Positions 28,883 to 39,884 of a stretch of 64,000 nt of DNA are shown here, piece after piece (within the stretch, counting starts at the first letter, position 1; the number at the start of each line of letters is the position of its first letter). This stretch comes from Trichoplax sp. H2. Its lineage: Eukaryota > Placozoa > Uniplacotomia > Trichoplacea. Both the position numbers and the translations under genes were made by a program. The notes under the pieces were generated by a model. The model saw only the letters and a list, made by a program, of their open reading frames with translations. It had not been told where the DNA came from and did not search any database. The stretch lies in assembly GCA_003344405.1 (NCBI GenBank), contig NOWV01000008.1, positions 992,001 through 1,056,000 on the forward strand, in the 5' to 3' direction.

Positions 28883-31800
28883 TTAAACATTTGATTCAAA
28901 CTCTGGGCCTTTATCACCATCCTGCTTGCGGTTCAGTGCTTTATCCGTCATCGCATCTTCTTTAACTACGACGCCAAATAATTCCTGTGCTACCAGTTCT
29001 TCTTCAGTTAGAGGCACGAACAGTAGCTTCTGTAAACGCTTTATCATTCAAGAACGGATAAAAGTAAGATGAAGGTAAATATTTTATAATAAAGCGCTCT
29101 GTCAAGTTCATATTTGCATGAAGCATACCTCCATAAAACTCCCATCAGCTTTGCATAATTTATAAATTGCCGGTATAACGATACATGCTATGCACATTCC
29201 TGCCATCAACCAACCAATAAATTCACCCCACCACGGGTACGGTATAGATTTACCGTAAGTTATCGGAGAATAGTAAATAATACTAAATATCAAAACGGCC
29301 TGCAAGAAATAATATATAATTTGTTTCTATTGAGGTTGTAATACGATGATAAAGATAAATACAGTAATTCTTACGCCAATCATAATAGGAGTCAAAAGAA
29401 ACCAACAGATCTTCCAGTTTACCCATACACTTTTTTCAGTAATACGAGCAATATTTCCAATGTATCGGTTAATGCCTATTTCGGTAATTGATAATTGTTA
29501 CTGCACAGGAGATATCTTTAATAAATGTCTTTAAGAATACCCACCGTAGATGTAGCTGATCATAATGATTTCAATAAGGACAGTTATTATTAATCCGGTA
29601 CCAGCGGAATAAATGTTGAACAAATTGAAAATGTAAAATCCTCCCTAAAGGTACGAAAATTTACGGAAACTCTATTATGAGCACACAAACATAGGATTCA
29701 TGGAGTTAATCTATGCAGTAGTACCTTTGTAACGCAAGTAAGACCAATTAAAAACATTACTATAGATAAACCAGCAATCAGCCATGGTTTACGCTTTGAC
29801 AATTTCTCGGGCCAGTAATCAGTCAAACCGGTTACAACGGCTTCGACCATAGCAAACTGATTGGTATAGAGGCAAAATTAATAACTAGGCGAATATATGC
29901 CCATTAATGATCTAAGCTTAATAGCATTTTGAATGAGTTGATTACGTAACTGAACGTCAACGTTTCTATTACCTGACTGTCCAAGCCAAGAGTTATTAAC
30001 ATAAAAAAGAATATTACAGACCAAAAATTAGAACCAGGTAGTGTAGCTAAGCCGGCTGGGTACACCATAAATACCAGCCCGGGACCTATAAGATTGTTAA
30101 TAGCGTAGACATGAAGTATTACATTTACTATTTAATAGACCTAATTATAATTTCGATCAATTTTTACTTAACAAAGTTTAAATACCTTGAGTAACTACTT
30201 CGGAAATTGGTACTTGTTGTTGCTTTGCCATATATCCGATCATGGAAAAGATAACAAAGCCACCAAAGAAACTAGTACCACAGTTAATACAACTTATGGT
30301 AACAGCATCTCTATCAACAATAATTGGTTGCATTTATGAGAATTGGTAGGGTAAGACGCAGGATATTCGTAGTTTAAAAAAGGATAGAACTTCTGTTCAA
30401 CACTAGTTGAAATGCTTACTCAATATTTTATCGCATACAGTGTCATCTTACTAACCTTAGCAGGTTATTATTCCGTTTGTTATAACTTGCGAAGGCAATC
30501 AAAGACCCAAATCCAGCACCCAAAGAATAAAAAATTTGTGTACCTGCTTCTCTCCAAGGCTAATTGGCAACATAGAATTGCATAAAATTAGGTTAACGGA
30601 ATCTGTAATCCATTGATATGTACTGCATACAGAATCTAAATGATACATTGCATAATGACATATAATTACATCCACTGATTGCAGCTTCGTAACGTTAACT
30701 TGTAAATAGTATCTTATTCCATCACCGGCACCATCAAGAGTAACACCACGGATGAAAAGTATAATCAGGACAACGTATGGAAATGTTGCTGTAAAATATA
30801 CTACCTGCGCAAATCAAGGCAGAATGCAACTTTTAATAGCAAAGAAACTATTTTATATAAAAACTTAATATACAGTATATATTTGCTCTATTGCAATCCT
30901 GGGAGACAGAAAGTACAGTACTTTATTACTTGTCATGTTGTTTTTATCTATATTAAAATCACAATTAATGGTTACACTAACGTAGTTTTTATAATATTCG
31001 ATAAGTTAAAAATTCTGTACCTTTCCCGTCCACTGTACCCCTTTAAATATGCATAAGTAGACAATCACCCATGCGAGTATCAACAATAATGCCAAGTCCC
31101 ACTTTACCGGTCCTGCATCATCTGGATGGCTCGTGATGTTTAGAACGCGATTACTGATATCAGTTATATTTGAATACGAACAGTTTTGCATGTCAAATGA
31201 AAAACGAATAATAACCGCAGTGAGTACATAGATAATGTCCGTAACGTATCGAAGCTGCTATATATAATTGTGCATACATATGAACGCTTATAGATATATA
31301 ACATACTTGAAATACTCAACACTTGGCGACGTTCCTGATAAATTTGCGTTCGAGCCATTACGAGCCAAGCACGATGGTGTATTCCATGGATTACCGCAGG
31401 TCGTCCAAGGAAGCGGTGCAATAAAGCTGGCAAATAAGAAGTATAGTATCCATGCTAGGATGACAACGTAGTAGATGGCCACAAAAAACGAAATTAAAAT
31501 CATCGAGAAACCAGTTCCTAGTTTAAAATAAATAAAATATTCTAATAGCTTACAATTCAAAAAGAAGTAATTTTACGATATACTCGTATATAGCAGCTTT
31601 AGCCTGCCTAAGGATCGACGTTCATTCAACTAACGTACAGTTATCTACTTGATATCGCTATTCAGTCAAATTACCGCTTAATAGTGGGCAGATATTTCCA
31701 AAAGCAACGGTAGGCCCCTTCATAAAATATTGGCCAATTCCAAATTCTAGGGCCAGCAGGGGGATTCCACACACAATGAGCGATAACACATAAGGAATCA

Positions 31801-34800
31801 AAAAAGCGCCTATAGGAAGATCAAGGACATTTCAGCTACAAATAAGTAAGAAAGTTCAGTAACTTTACCATAGTACAGTATACATACAGCATTAGAGCCT
31901 AACAATTACTCTATTAACGTCATAATGACAATTCATCAATCTTGTAACTTTAATAGCATGTGTTAAATTAAACAATTAGCAACTAAGATTAAATTTTTAT
32001 TTCATTCTTATTAGTGTTATAATAGTTAGCAGATCAGAAATAATATAATAAAAGCAATGCGGCATATTATAAAAGCATGGCGTGTATTAAAAACAGCAAA
32101 CTTTGACAACTTTAGTAACTTTATCAGCCCCTATACATAGCATAATCCAGTCATATAAGCGGTAACATAAGGACAACACTAGCGATTGATTGATTGGTTA
32201 GTTGATCAGCAGAAGCAACGTAGTATATTACTATAATAGTATAGGTAAATCTGTCTGAATGTAGTTATTGCATTGCAAAGTTGACACTAAAGCAACCATA
32301 ACTTTCCAGTAATCCAATTTAATTTATATAAACCTTATCAGTATACGATAACATTCGCGATCGGACATGATACGAATTAAAATATATACTGCTTTATCCA
32401 GCAAGCACATCGCCACTCCTTTTTTATTTCTCACGGTAAAAATAACATGCTAAAAGTGAAATACGGCAAAACGATAAGTTTGCAAGCTAATATTATTACT
32501 TCTTGATACGGTCAACAGCGTTACTGTTATGACAAATTTCGTATTGTTAACGCTTTGTTGACAGCATTGTACTAGTTTCAATAGTTTTAAGAATAATTTC
32601 AATATACGCGTCTATATGTCACTATATACAATGTATTAATAATGAAAACAGTCACGTGAATAAAGTGGACAGAAAGCAATAGACATTTTCGATTGATATT
32701 GTAATTTGAGTAAGAAAAATAAAGGCTGTAAAAGTAACTAGAAATTTGTACTGAAAGGATAGTATATTAAGTGCATGATATAGGCGTTATTACATCTTTT
32801 GGAATTGCCTGATTCCATATGCTATATATGAATACAGGTCTAAATAATAATAACGCCAATTCTGCTGTGCGTATACGATTTGAAGAAGATATCAAGGCGG
32901 AACTTTGTATAGTACTGTAACGGGTACACCATTCAGAAATTGCTCTCAAATTACAGTCTTAGCAATCTTCCATCATGGAACGCTAGCAGCTAAGAAAGGA
33001 AATCTTTCTAACTATTTAATATAAAACAGTACCGCATCGCTATTAATTCAGCGATTTTATTGCTCACTCGTTGTCGCCTTGACTATTGTGCAATTTATTG
33101 TTTACTGTAACTAAAGACGGGGAATTTTTCAAGGCTCAAATAATTATTAAGGGTAATTAATTAATTATTAGCTCAACAGCAGGATTCTGTGTGCGTATAG
33201 CAATGATTAAATAATTAATACCCGATAAAAGAATGGATAAAAGTTGAAATTTCGGGTTGCCAACTCGTTATTTCTTGCAATAAAATATCCTATCCTCTAG
33301 TACTGTACTGTCTAAGCAAACATAAGATTGTGTGTCTCAAGCTCCATGTCGAAAGTTGTAGTAAGAAGCTTCTCAATACTAGCAAAAATTGGAAGAACAT
33401 ATTGTCTTTAAATTAATTTCATTAAGATGATGAAACATACGCGTACATGGCACCTTATGTTTGGGCATTCAATTTAACTTTCAATTATAATTGGTAGTAT
33501 TACATTAACATTGGCAAAATTTGAATACGAAAGAATTAAATGCAAAATGCTTAGTGATACTGTCGTAGCACATCTCACAAACTCTGTATTCTTTACTACA
33601 TTCAATGGATAACTGTGTTCGTTGGACGACCTCATTGGTGTTGGATACTAGGCCACATGTAATCCCACTCAGATGTAAAAAAAAACTTTAACGCAATTTT
33701 TCAGTCATCATATCGAAACATAGATAGTTACTTGTAACTTACTAGATATTGTAACGTATTCGTGAGGATTTAAATGTCCAACTTATCCCGACATTATTAT
33801 CCTATTATTCTATTTTGGTATGATTAGCATAACTTGTATACGCATGACAATTAATGCGTATGTGTAAAGAAGTCATCTTTGCTGTTCATTCTATAAAAAA
33901 TCTGCAGTTTAAGGCAATTGTCAATAAAGTAAGCCAGACAATAGCTATGCTTGGACAAATGATACCTAGCAGTCCTATGGCTGTACATTGTTCACTATAC
34001 TAATTACTCTACACCATGTTGGATAAGAAAAAATGATATTATTGTGTGATATTGATAATACTGTCCATTTTGCAACTGGAAGATGCAGATAGCAAGGTAG
34101 CAACACCATACTACTAACAAGTGCAACGCCCTACGCATATTTCTCAGCAAAGCCATACTGTTACTGTTAGGGGGTCTACAATCTTGAAGCGTTGATTCTT
34201 CAATCCTTCATACATGGCACATTAGCATGTCAACAGTATTGATGAGAAGTTAGTGGTAGTCTAATTGGACTCTACAATACAGTGTACTTGTATTGACAAT
34301 TTCAATCGTTGTGTACATTAAATTAACATTTTATTATTACAGGGGACTGTCAAAGTCGCCTTTATGACGAACAGCTACCGATTAAGATCAAGGATACAGA
34401 TAAAGTTTATAAGCAAAAGTTGCATGCAGGTGATTGGCATTGCTTAATGTAGTTGATAGTTTCACTTCATTTTGACGCCATTTCCCCAAAATTAGGCTTA
34501 GTAAATCATTTTTACTGGTCTACTAAGCCTTTAGGTACACTTGCTTGTCTTCCAACTTTATTCTTTCACCAGTATTGAATAAAATCGCTTTTCGTGCACT
34601 ACTGGAAACATTACTATACTAATTGATGATCTATATTGGATAATCTAAAAAGTGAGAAATATCAAGAATCCACGTGTAAACTGCCTATTTCGTGGGACTT
34701 ATTCCCACATGCAGTGTCAATTATGAATTATAGCCTGTGTAGCAAGATTTAAAGGGTAGTGGATCAACTCAAAATAATATTTAAATATTATTAGCAAACA

Positions 34801-35414
34801 ATAATAAATAAAGCCAACCTACATGCTACAATACTTTAGGCAGCAGTCATGTCCATCAAAACTAGTGTACTGTCGATAGGCATGCGTCTAACCTGGCTGT
34901 AGTCCAGGTTGACGTTGTCATGTCATTGACCATCCAAACATTTTCCTCTCTATCGACTGATTACTAAAGATTAGCGTTCATCAATTGCATTCTCTACTGT
35001 GTCTTTTGGTGGTATAGTATCAAAAAGACTCTGCCAAACTGTCAACTACATGGTAGTGTACCGCTAATGGTCATTTCTTGTGTGTTTTCACTGAATGATA
35101 GTTGCAAGTGATATTGCACTTACCGCCACCATACTGGTAACAAAGATAAGGAAACCTCCATATATTACCAAATCCAACGGCGAATCCAACGCAGGAAAGA
35201 ATGAAATCGATTTTTTTACCCCAGCCTTCTCGCTCTACTACTGCCTCCGAATCAGCAACATCTAAATCTGCTAACAAACAAGTCAATTTCAACTATTACC
35301 CTATTGGCTAAGTAATCACTGTCAACGTTGGATGTATGCCATATTGTGACAACATAGCACTTCATTAACATTAATGGAGCTTGACTTACCGACTTTATCA
35401 TTTTTTTCTGCCAT
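28883..35414 (-). CDS. SLC6: SLC6-II: Na+/Cl--coupled transporter
   Basis: 594 aa, 14 coding exons: 35414-35390, 35267-35124, 31809-31675, 31517-31307, 31153-31021, 30804-30670, 30559-30456, 30310-30186, 30085-29973, 29856-29725, 29644-29545, 29475-29375, 29299-29129, 29038-28883. The first is a 25-nt microexon; splicing gives MAEKNDKVD, matching the start of SLC6-I (MAEN..NDKVD), which supports it. TM1 has GNIWRFPYL with Gly40 at the monoamine Asp site. EL2 shows [13 protein letters not shown] and sequons NGS and NLS. TM6 [15 protein letters not shown]7 NCGTSF and TM8 GLDSQF keep the residues that bind Cl- (Tyr in LIPY, Gln, Ser, Asn, Ser) and Na+ (Asp-Ser) in the serotonin transporter. The 3.3-kb intron 2 (31810-35123) contains no other gene that I can see. 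The tail ends ESNV, a possible class I PDZ ligand. Substrate unknown, amino-acid-like by inference. Confidence 0.95.
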
Positions 35415-35589
35415 ATTATCGACGTCTAAATTAGCTGCTACCAGCAATCCAATTAGATCACTTCAAAAACCAAATTTTGCCTCAAGTAATGTACTGTAGA
35501 GCAGTTTTATTTCTTTGCTTGCTGGCCGTCCGTGCTCTGATTGCAGCGGGTTCCCTAATTTAAAATATTGACAATGTGGATTGGATGGC
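35415..35589. other. Upstream flank of SLC6-II
   Basis: Short stretch between the SLC6-II start codon and the GTAC repeat cluster. It probably carries the 5' UTR and promoter. I see no defined element in it. Confidence 0.4.
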
Positions 35590-36700
35590 AGGATCAAGCT
35601 CGCTATATACTGTACTGATCGCATTACAATGTACAGTACAGTACACTCTTGAGTAAATTCATTGAAGAAACAAAAGAGCGTCTCGTGAGACACTGTAACG
35701 TACTGTACACAGTAACACCATCAGGAGGCATCAGATGGAACACAGGTAACTGTGTACTGTACACTGTACTATACAGTGCACAGTAAAGTAGGCCCCCGTT
35801 CATAATAACCCCCATTCCTCAGATACTTGGCATAAACAGCTTAATAAAACGATGATATATTAGTAATATTACAGTCTTCTGGAACCCCAATTGCTCAGAT
35901 ACTCAGCGTCAATGCTTCAACGATGATACACTATTCTAGTCTTCAATATATTATCGTTTGAGCCATTGACGCTGAGTATCTGAGTAATCGGGGGTTATTA
36001 TGAACAGGTGGGGAACCTACTGTACTGTACGTACACTGCACAGTGTACACTACAGTTGTTGACAATGGGATGAGTAGACCAGCAGGGTCCCTGAGCGCTG
36101 CCGCTAGGTGGTCCATGTCAATAGATATCAACAGTAGTAACCGCGTGGCGTGATTGTACTAGGCGTGACGTGTTGTACAGTACAATGGAAGTACAGTACA
36201 GTGGATGTGTGATCTTTTCAGTCCAACACCGTGTACTGTACTGTACAGTCCTTTTACAGTGCTGTTCTGTACTGTACAGTACGCTGTACTGCACTGTACC
36301 GTAGTAAAAAAGGCTCAGCATTCATTGAATTTTTTCGTATCGTACGGTAACAGAGGGCCGTTTACAGTACTGTACAGTACCGTACTTTGGCCATTGCAAC
36401 ACATACCAGGAGTTCTTTTGCTTTAAAGGAACCACGTACAGTACAGTACAGGACAGTAGTTGTACAGTACTGTACTGTACGTACAGTAAAATATAGTACT
36501 TTGTACTTCAGTAAAGTACTGTACGTAAACACTACTGTACTGTACCGTCGTCCCTGGACCATCTAGTCTCTACGGTACAGTACGCGGCGTGACGATGGAC
36601 GAATACAGTACTGTACTGTACTGTACTGTATGTACTGTATGTGTTAACAAATACAGTAAATCGTTCTTTTGATATACTGTACTGTATTGAAATGCACAGC
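35590..36700. repeat. GTAC-centred palindromic repeat cluster A
   Basis: Dozens of overlapping words of the type TACTGTACAGTAC, built from ACTGT/ACAGT half-sites around GTAC. Dense runs occur near 35630, 35754, 36019, 36173, 36230, 36264, 36364, 36435, 36520, 36604 and 36676. Because the word is its own reverse complement, both strands read alike and every frame gives Tyr-Ser-Thr-Val-rich translations, which are artefacts. GC content is visibly higher than in the flanks. GGCGTGA-type words are interspersed. Confidence 0.85.
35798..36005. mobile_element. Small fold-back (MITE-like) element
   Basis: A 16-bp perfect terminal inverted repeat, GTTCATAATAACCCCC at 35798-35813 and its complement at 35990-36005. 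Nested inside is a perfect 21-bp inverted repeat at 35894-35914 and 35964-35984. A diverged direct copy of the inner arm follows the left terminus (CTCAGATACTTGGC, ~35818). No coding capacity. Both flanks are GTAC repeats, so a target-site duplication cannot be judged by eye. Non-autonomous transposon is inference; a complex palindromic duplication is the alternative. Confidence 0.6.
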
Positions 36701-39700
36701 TATCAAGCTTTAAGCTACAATAGGCTGCACCATGAACAACAAGACGAATTCTCATACTCTACACTACTGTACGTTCTCCCATTAGTTCGATAACTCAAAG
36801 TACTCTATGATCGGCATCAAGCGATTGTGAGAACCAATCAGGATTCGTTTCTTGTTTGCTGGTAAAAAAAAAAAAAATAAAAATAATAATAATAATGTAC
36901 TACGGTAGCGCACAAGGATCATGGACGTTTCTGTTGATACAATGCATGCATCATGGAAGTTTCTTTCGATCGTGCACATGTACTGAAACGATTCATCGTT
37001 CTCCGCATTAACAGTATCATGTCAATCGACATAATTTGTTTACTGTACCATAGCAGACTTTTTCACTTGTAAGTTAAACAGTGCTAACGTTCTACCCTCC
37101 CACTCTCAGCCTATGTACACATTTACCCGGCGTGATCGTAGTCCGTTGTCTACGTGCAACGTGGAACATAAACGTGGACATCCTGGACTACAGTACTGAT
37201 TGCAGTAAAACAAGATTGGAAGCGTTTACACTCGCCAAAATGACCCTTGATTCACATTGATAAAGTAATACTGTAAGTCAATTTACAGTACTGTCACACA
37301 CCACTAGTGACAAAGTAGTCTACACACGCCAATCCTTGCGGAGAACGCCACTTACTAACTTAAAGAGGCGAGATTAGCTATATCACCAAATAATTCAGTT
37401 CCAACGATCGAATACTATGGTATAATTATAGCGTCACAGATGATGTAGACGAGATAGTCAGAGATTTACTATCATTTATTACTGAAGGAATCTTGGCACC
37501 CAAGATTATAGTCTTTACAATTAAATATCAATTGAAAAACTTGTTGACTATCTAACCGACTAACGAACTAAAAAGGAATTAACAAGTACACTCAGTACAG
37601 TAGGTCTAGATACAGTATGATAGTACGATAATCGCGATTATTACGAAACTGTACTACTAATCAAGTTATTCGTCTTTATTCGCCGTGATTTGGTACTACG
37701 TTAAGATCAAACTCTTCCATATTGGTTTACTACCAGTGCCAGTGCTGCATGTTCGCTATGATATCCTCCTATAATACAGTACAGTACTGCAGTGTAGTGT
37801 ATTATTGATCACTGTCTCACGTGGTAGCCTCAACTACAGTATTTCCCCATACTGACCGTCACAGTACGCATGAGCGTGTTATCCTCCCCAATCATTAATA
37901 ACGATAAAAGAAGAAGACCACAACATACCGACTGATCAACATGAGGTTCAGTAATTAGATATGAAAGAATCGCGTAAAAACTCGTAAAATGAAATCGAAA
38001 TTACGGCAACAGTAATGATCTACAATATAATTGTAAATGTAGTGACAAAGGAGCGTACCGTACAATGCATAAGTAGACGTTTTAGGTGGAATCCGGTAGA
38101 AGGAATGCAATGCAGTACTTGCATGTCTAAAACTAGAAGTGAGCAACCAATGCTATGTGTTCTGGCTTCCTGAGCAAATTACGATTGCATTCGACCGCTT
38201 TACTGCATACTGTAGAGATTAGTGGCAGTGGAATGCATACAGTAGTACAATAAATAGTGTCAAGGAAATCATACCAAGAGTTTACCTACACTTATTACGA
38301 AATAGAAATTTGGTAATTGGTTGAACATACTTAAATGGCCAGCAATTACATTTACACTTTATAAAGCTTAAAACTTATATGCTTGACTGATGATTACAAT
38401 CTAGGCACGTACTGTGTTTCTACTTGTTTGAGACATTAAGACAGTCATCTATGAGATAACTACCACAAATAAGTTCTTATTCTCAGACAACACTAAAGCC
38501 TTTTGGTCACTGACGCCAGCATTGATACCTAAAATAGAAGCTCAGCTCATTTATCCAACACGAATAAAGTCGACTCGACTCGTACGAGTATATTACATCT
38601 GATCTATAAACTCTTCTACCTATATTACGACGAAATCTCAGGAGAGAAATGGCTACAACTGTACTGTATAGTCATGCAAGCCGGCTAAATGTAGTTCCCT
38701 TTTCATCAGCTACATGAATATTCCATTTCCATTAACTGCACAGACATCGGATAGGAGGACAGTATCAATTTAATTTAAATATTACATCGTACTGTAATAT
38801 CCAGGTGGCTGGAAACACTTACCGCATAGCACGTCTATTTTGCAGACTGACTATCTTTCTAATGCAAAATTATTACAATAGACTATTTAAAATGATTCGA
38901 AATACAGGCTAACCACTGAAACTATGAAGATATCACTTTAACACTGACTGTTTCGAGATAACAACATACTATAGTAATACGAGAGTACACTATACAGTCG
39001 TACAGAAGGCACAGTATATTGGGTACCGTGCTTGCGAATAGTTTAAATCGAGTCTTCTGCAAGTTGAAGGTTGTTGCTAAAAATTAGCAATTTATCATCT
39101 CTTAATAATCGCGATAGAAGCTATTCTCGTCATGCCTCCATGAGTATTCAATTACTAATGGCTTCATTATAAATCTGAGACCTACGACATCACAAAAGTA
39201 AATTTCAAATTTTATTTTTACTATTTCTTGGATTATAAGGTACTAATATTGGCATACCGTACCACACGTGCATAGAATATTATCGGTGCAGCTAAATTAA
39301 TTGGATAGTCTGCTCTATAGGTATAATAAATTTGCGCTAGCAATTAATTAATTCTATAGATACGTAAGTACAACAAGAATATTTAATCTAACATTGTAAC
39401 CATGTAGCAATCGTAATATGATTGCAGTTTGCGATAGTTGTTTACCGCATTAAAGCAATATTAAGTCATTAACATGGGCAATTAATACAATATTTGAGTC
39501 AAGATAAAGCGCATGAAATTTTGTATTGCATGATACAACTTGGCTTAGGAGCGTATTCCACAAAGATAATATACCATATTTAATGTGAACTAATCCTAAC
39601 TTTTCTGTTATCAAGCACATCAAAGACAAGCTTGGTATATGCCAAGGGATGACAGACTGTATATTAATTGATTTATTACTGTACCTGTCAAAGTATCACT

Positions 39701-39884
39701 ACAGAGTATTGCGAAGCACAATCATGAAAACTCCAACATACGCGTATGCAGAGAAATCTCACGGAAAGTTAGTAAAGGGCTGCATTATTATACTCTCATC
39801 ATTGAAGTGTAAACAACGCTATTAATGCCATTTTTTAGTACTATATGTGAGCTGCGTATAGGACTGATAACTGATAATACAATA
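36701..39884. other. Intergenic between SLC6-III (3') and SLC6-II (5')
   Basis: No gene recognised. Scattered single GTAC words persist near 37200, 37290, 37780 and 38660. An imperfect direct repeat, ATCATGGACGTTTCTGTTGAT-like, occurs twice at about 36918 and 36950. The motif TTTACCCGGCG near 37122 recurs in GTAC cluster B. Confidence 0.5.
36864..36896. repeat. A-run and AAT microsatellite
   Basis: A run of about 14 A followed by TAAAAATAATAATAATAATG. Simple-sequence repeat with no further feature. Confidence 0.9.

Noticed and set aside
34886-34916. Short hairpin AACCTGG/CCAGGTT in SLC6-II intron 2
   Set aside because: Seven-bp arms are too short to separate from chance in a 64-kb window.
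35590-36700. CRISPR-like array
   Set aside because: Repeats are short, overlapping palindromes with no regular spacers, in a eukaryotic genome.
35463-36755. Several 60-76 codon frames on both strands
   Set aside because: They are translations of the GTAC palindromic repeat (recurring Tyr-Ser-Thr-Val-Leu) with no domain.
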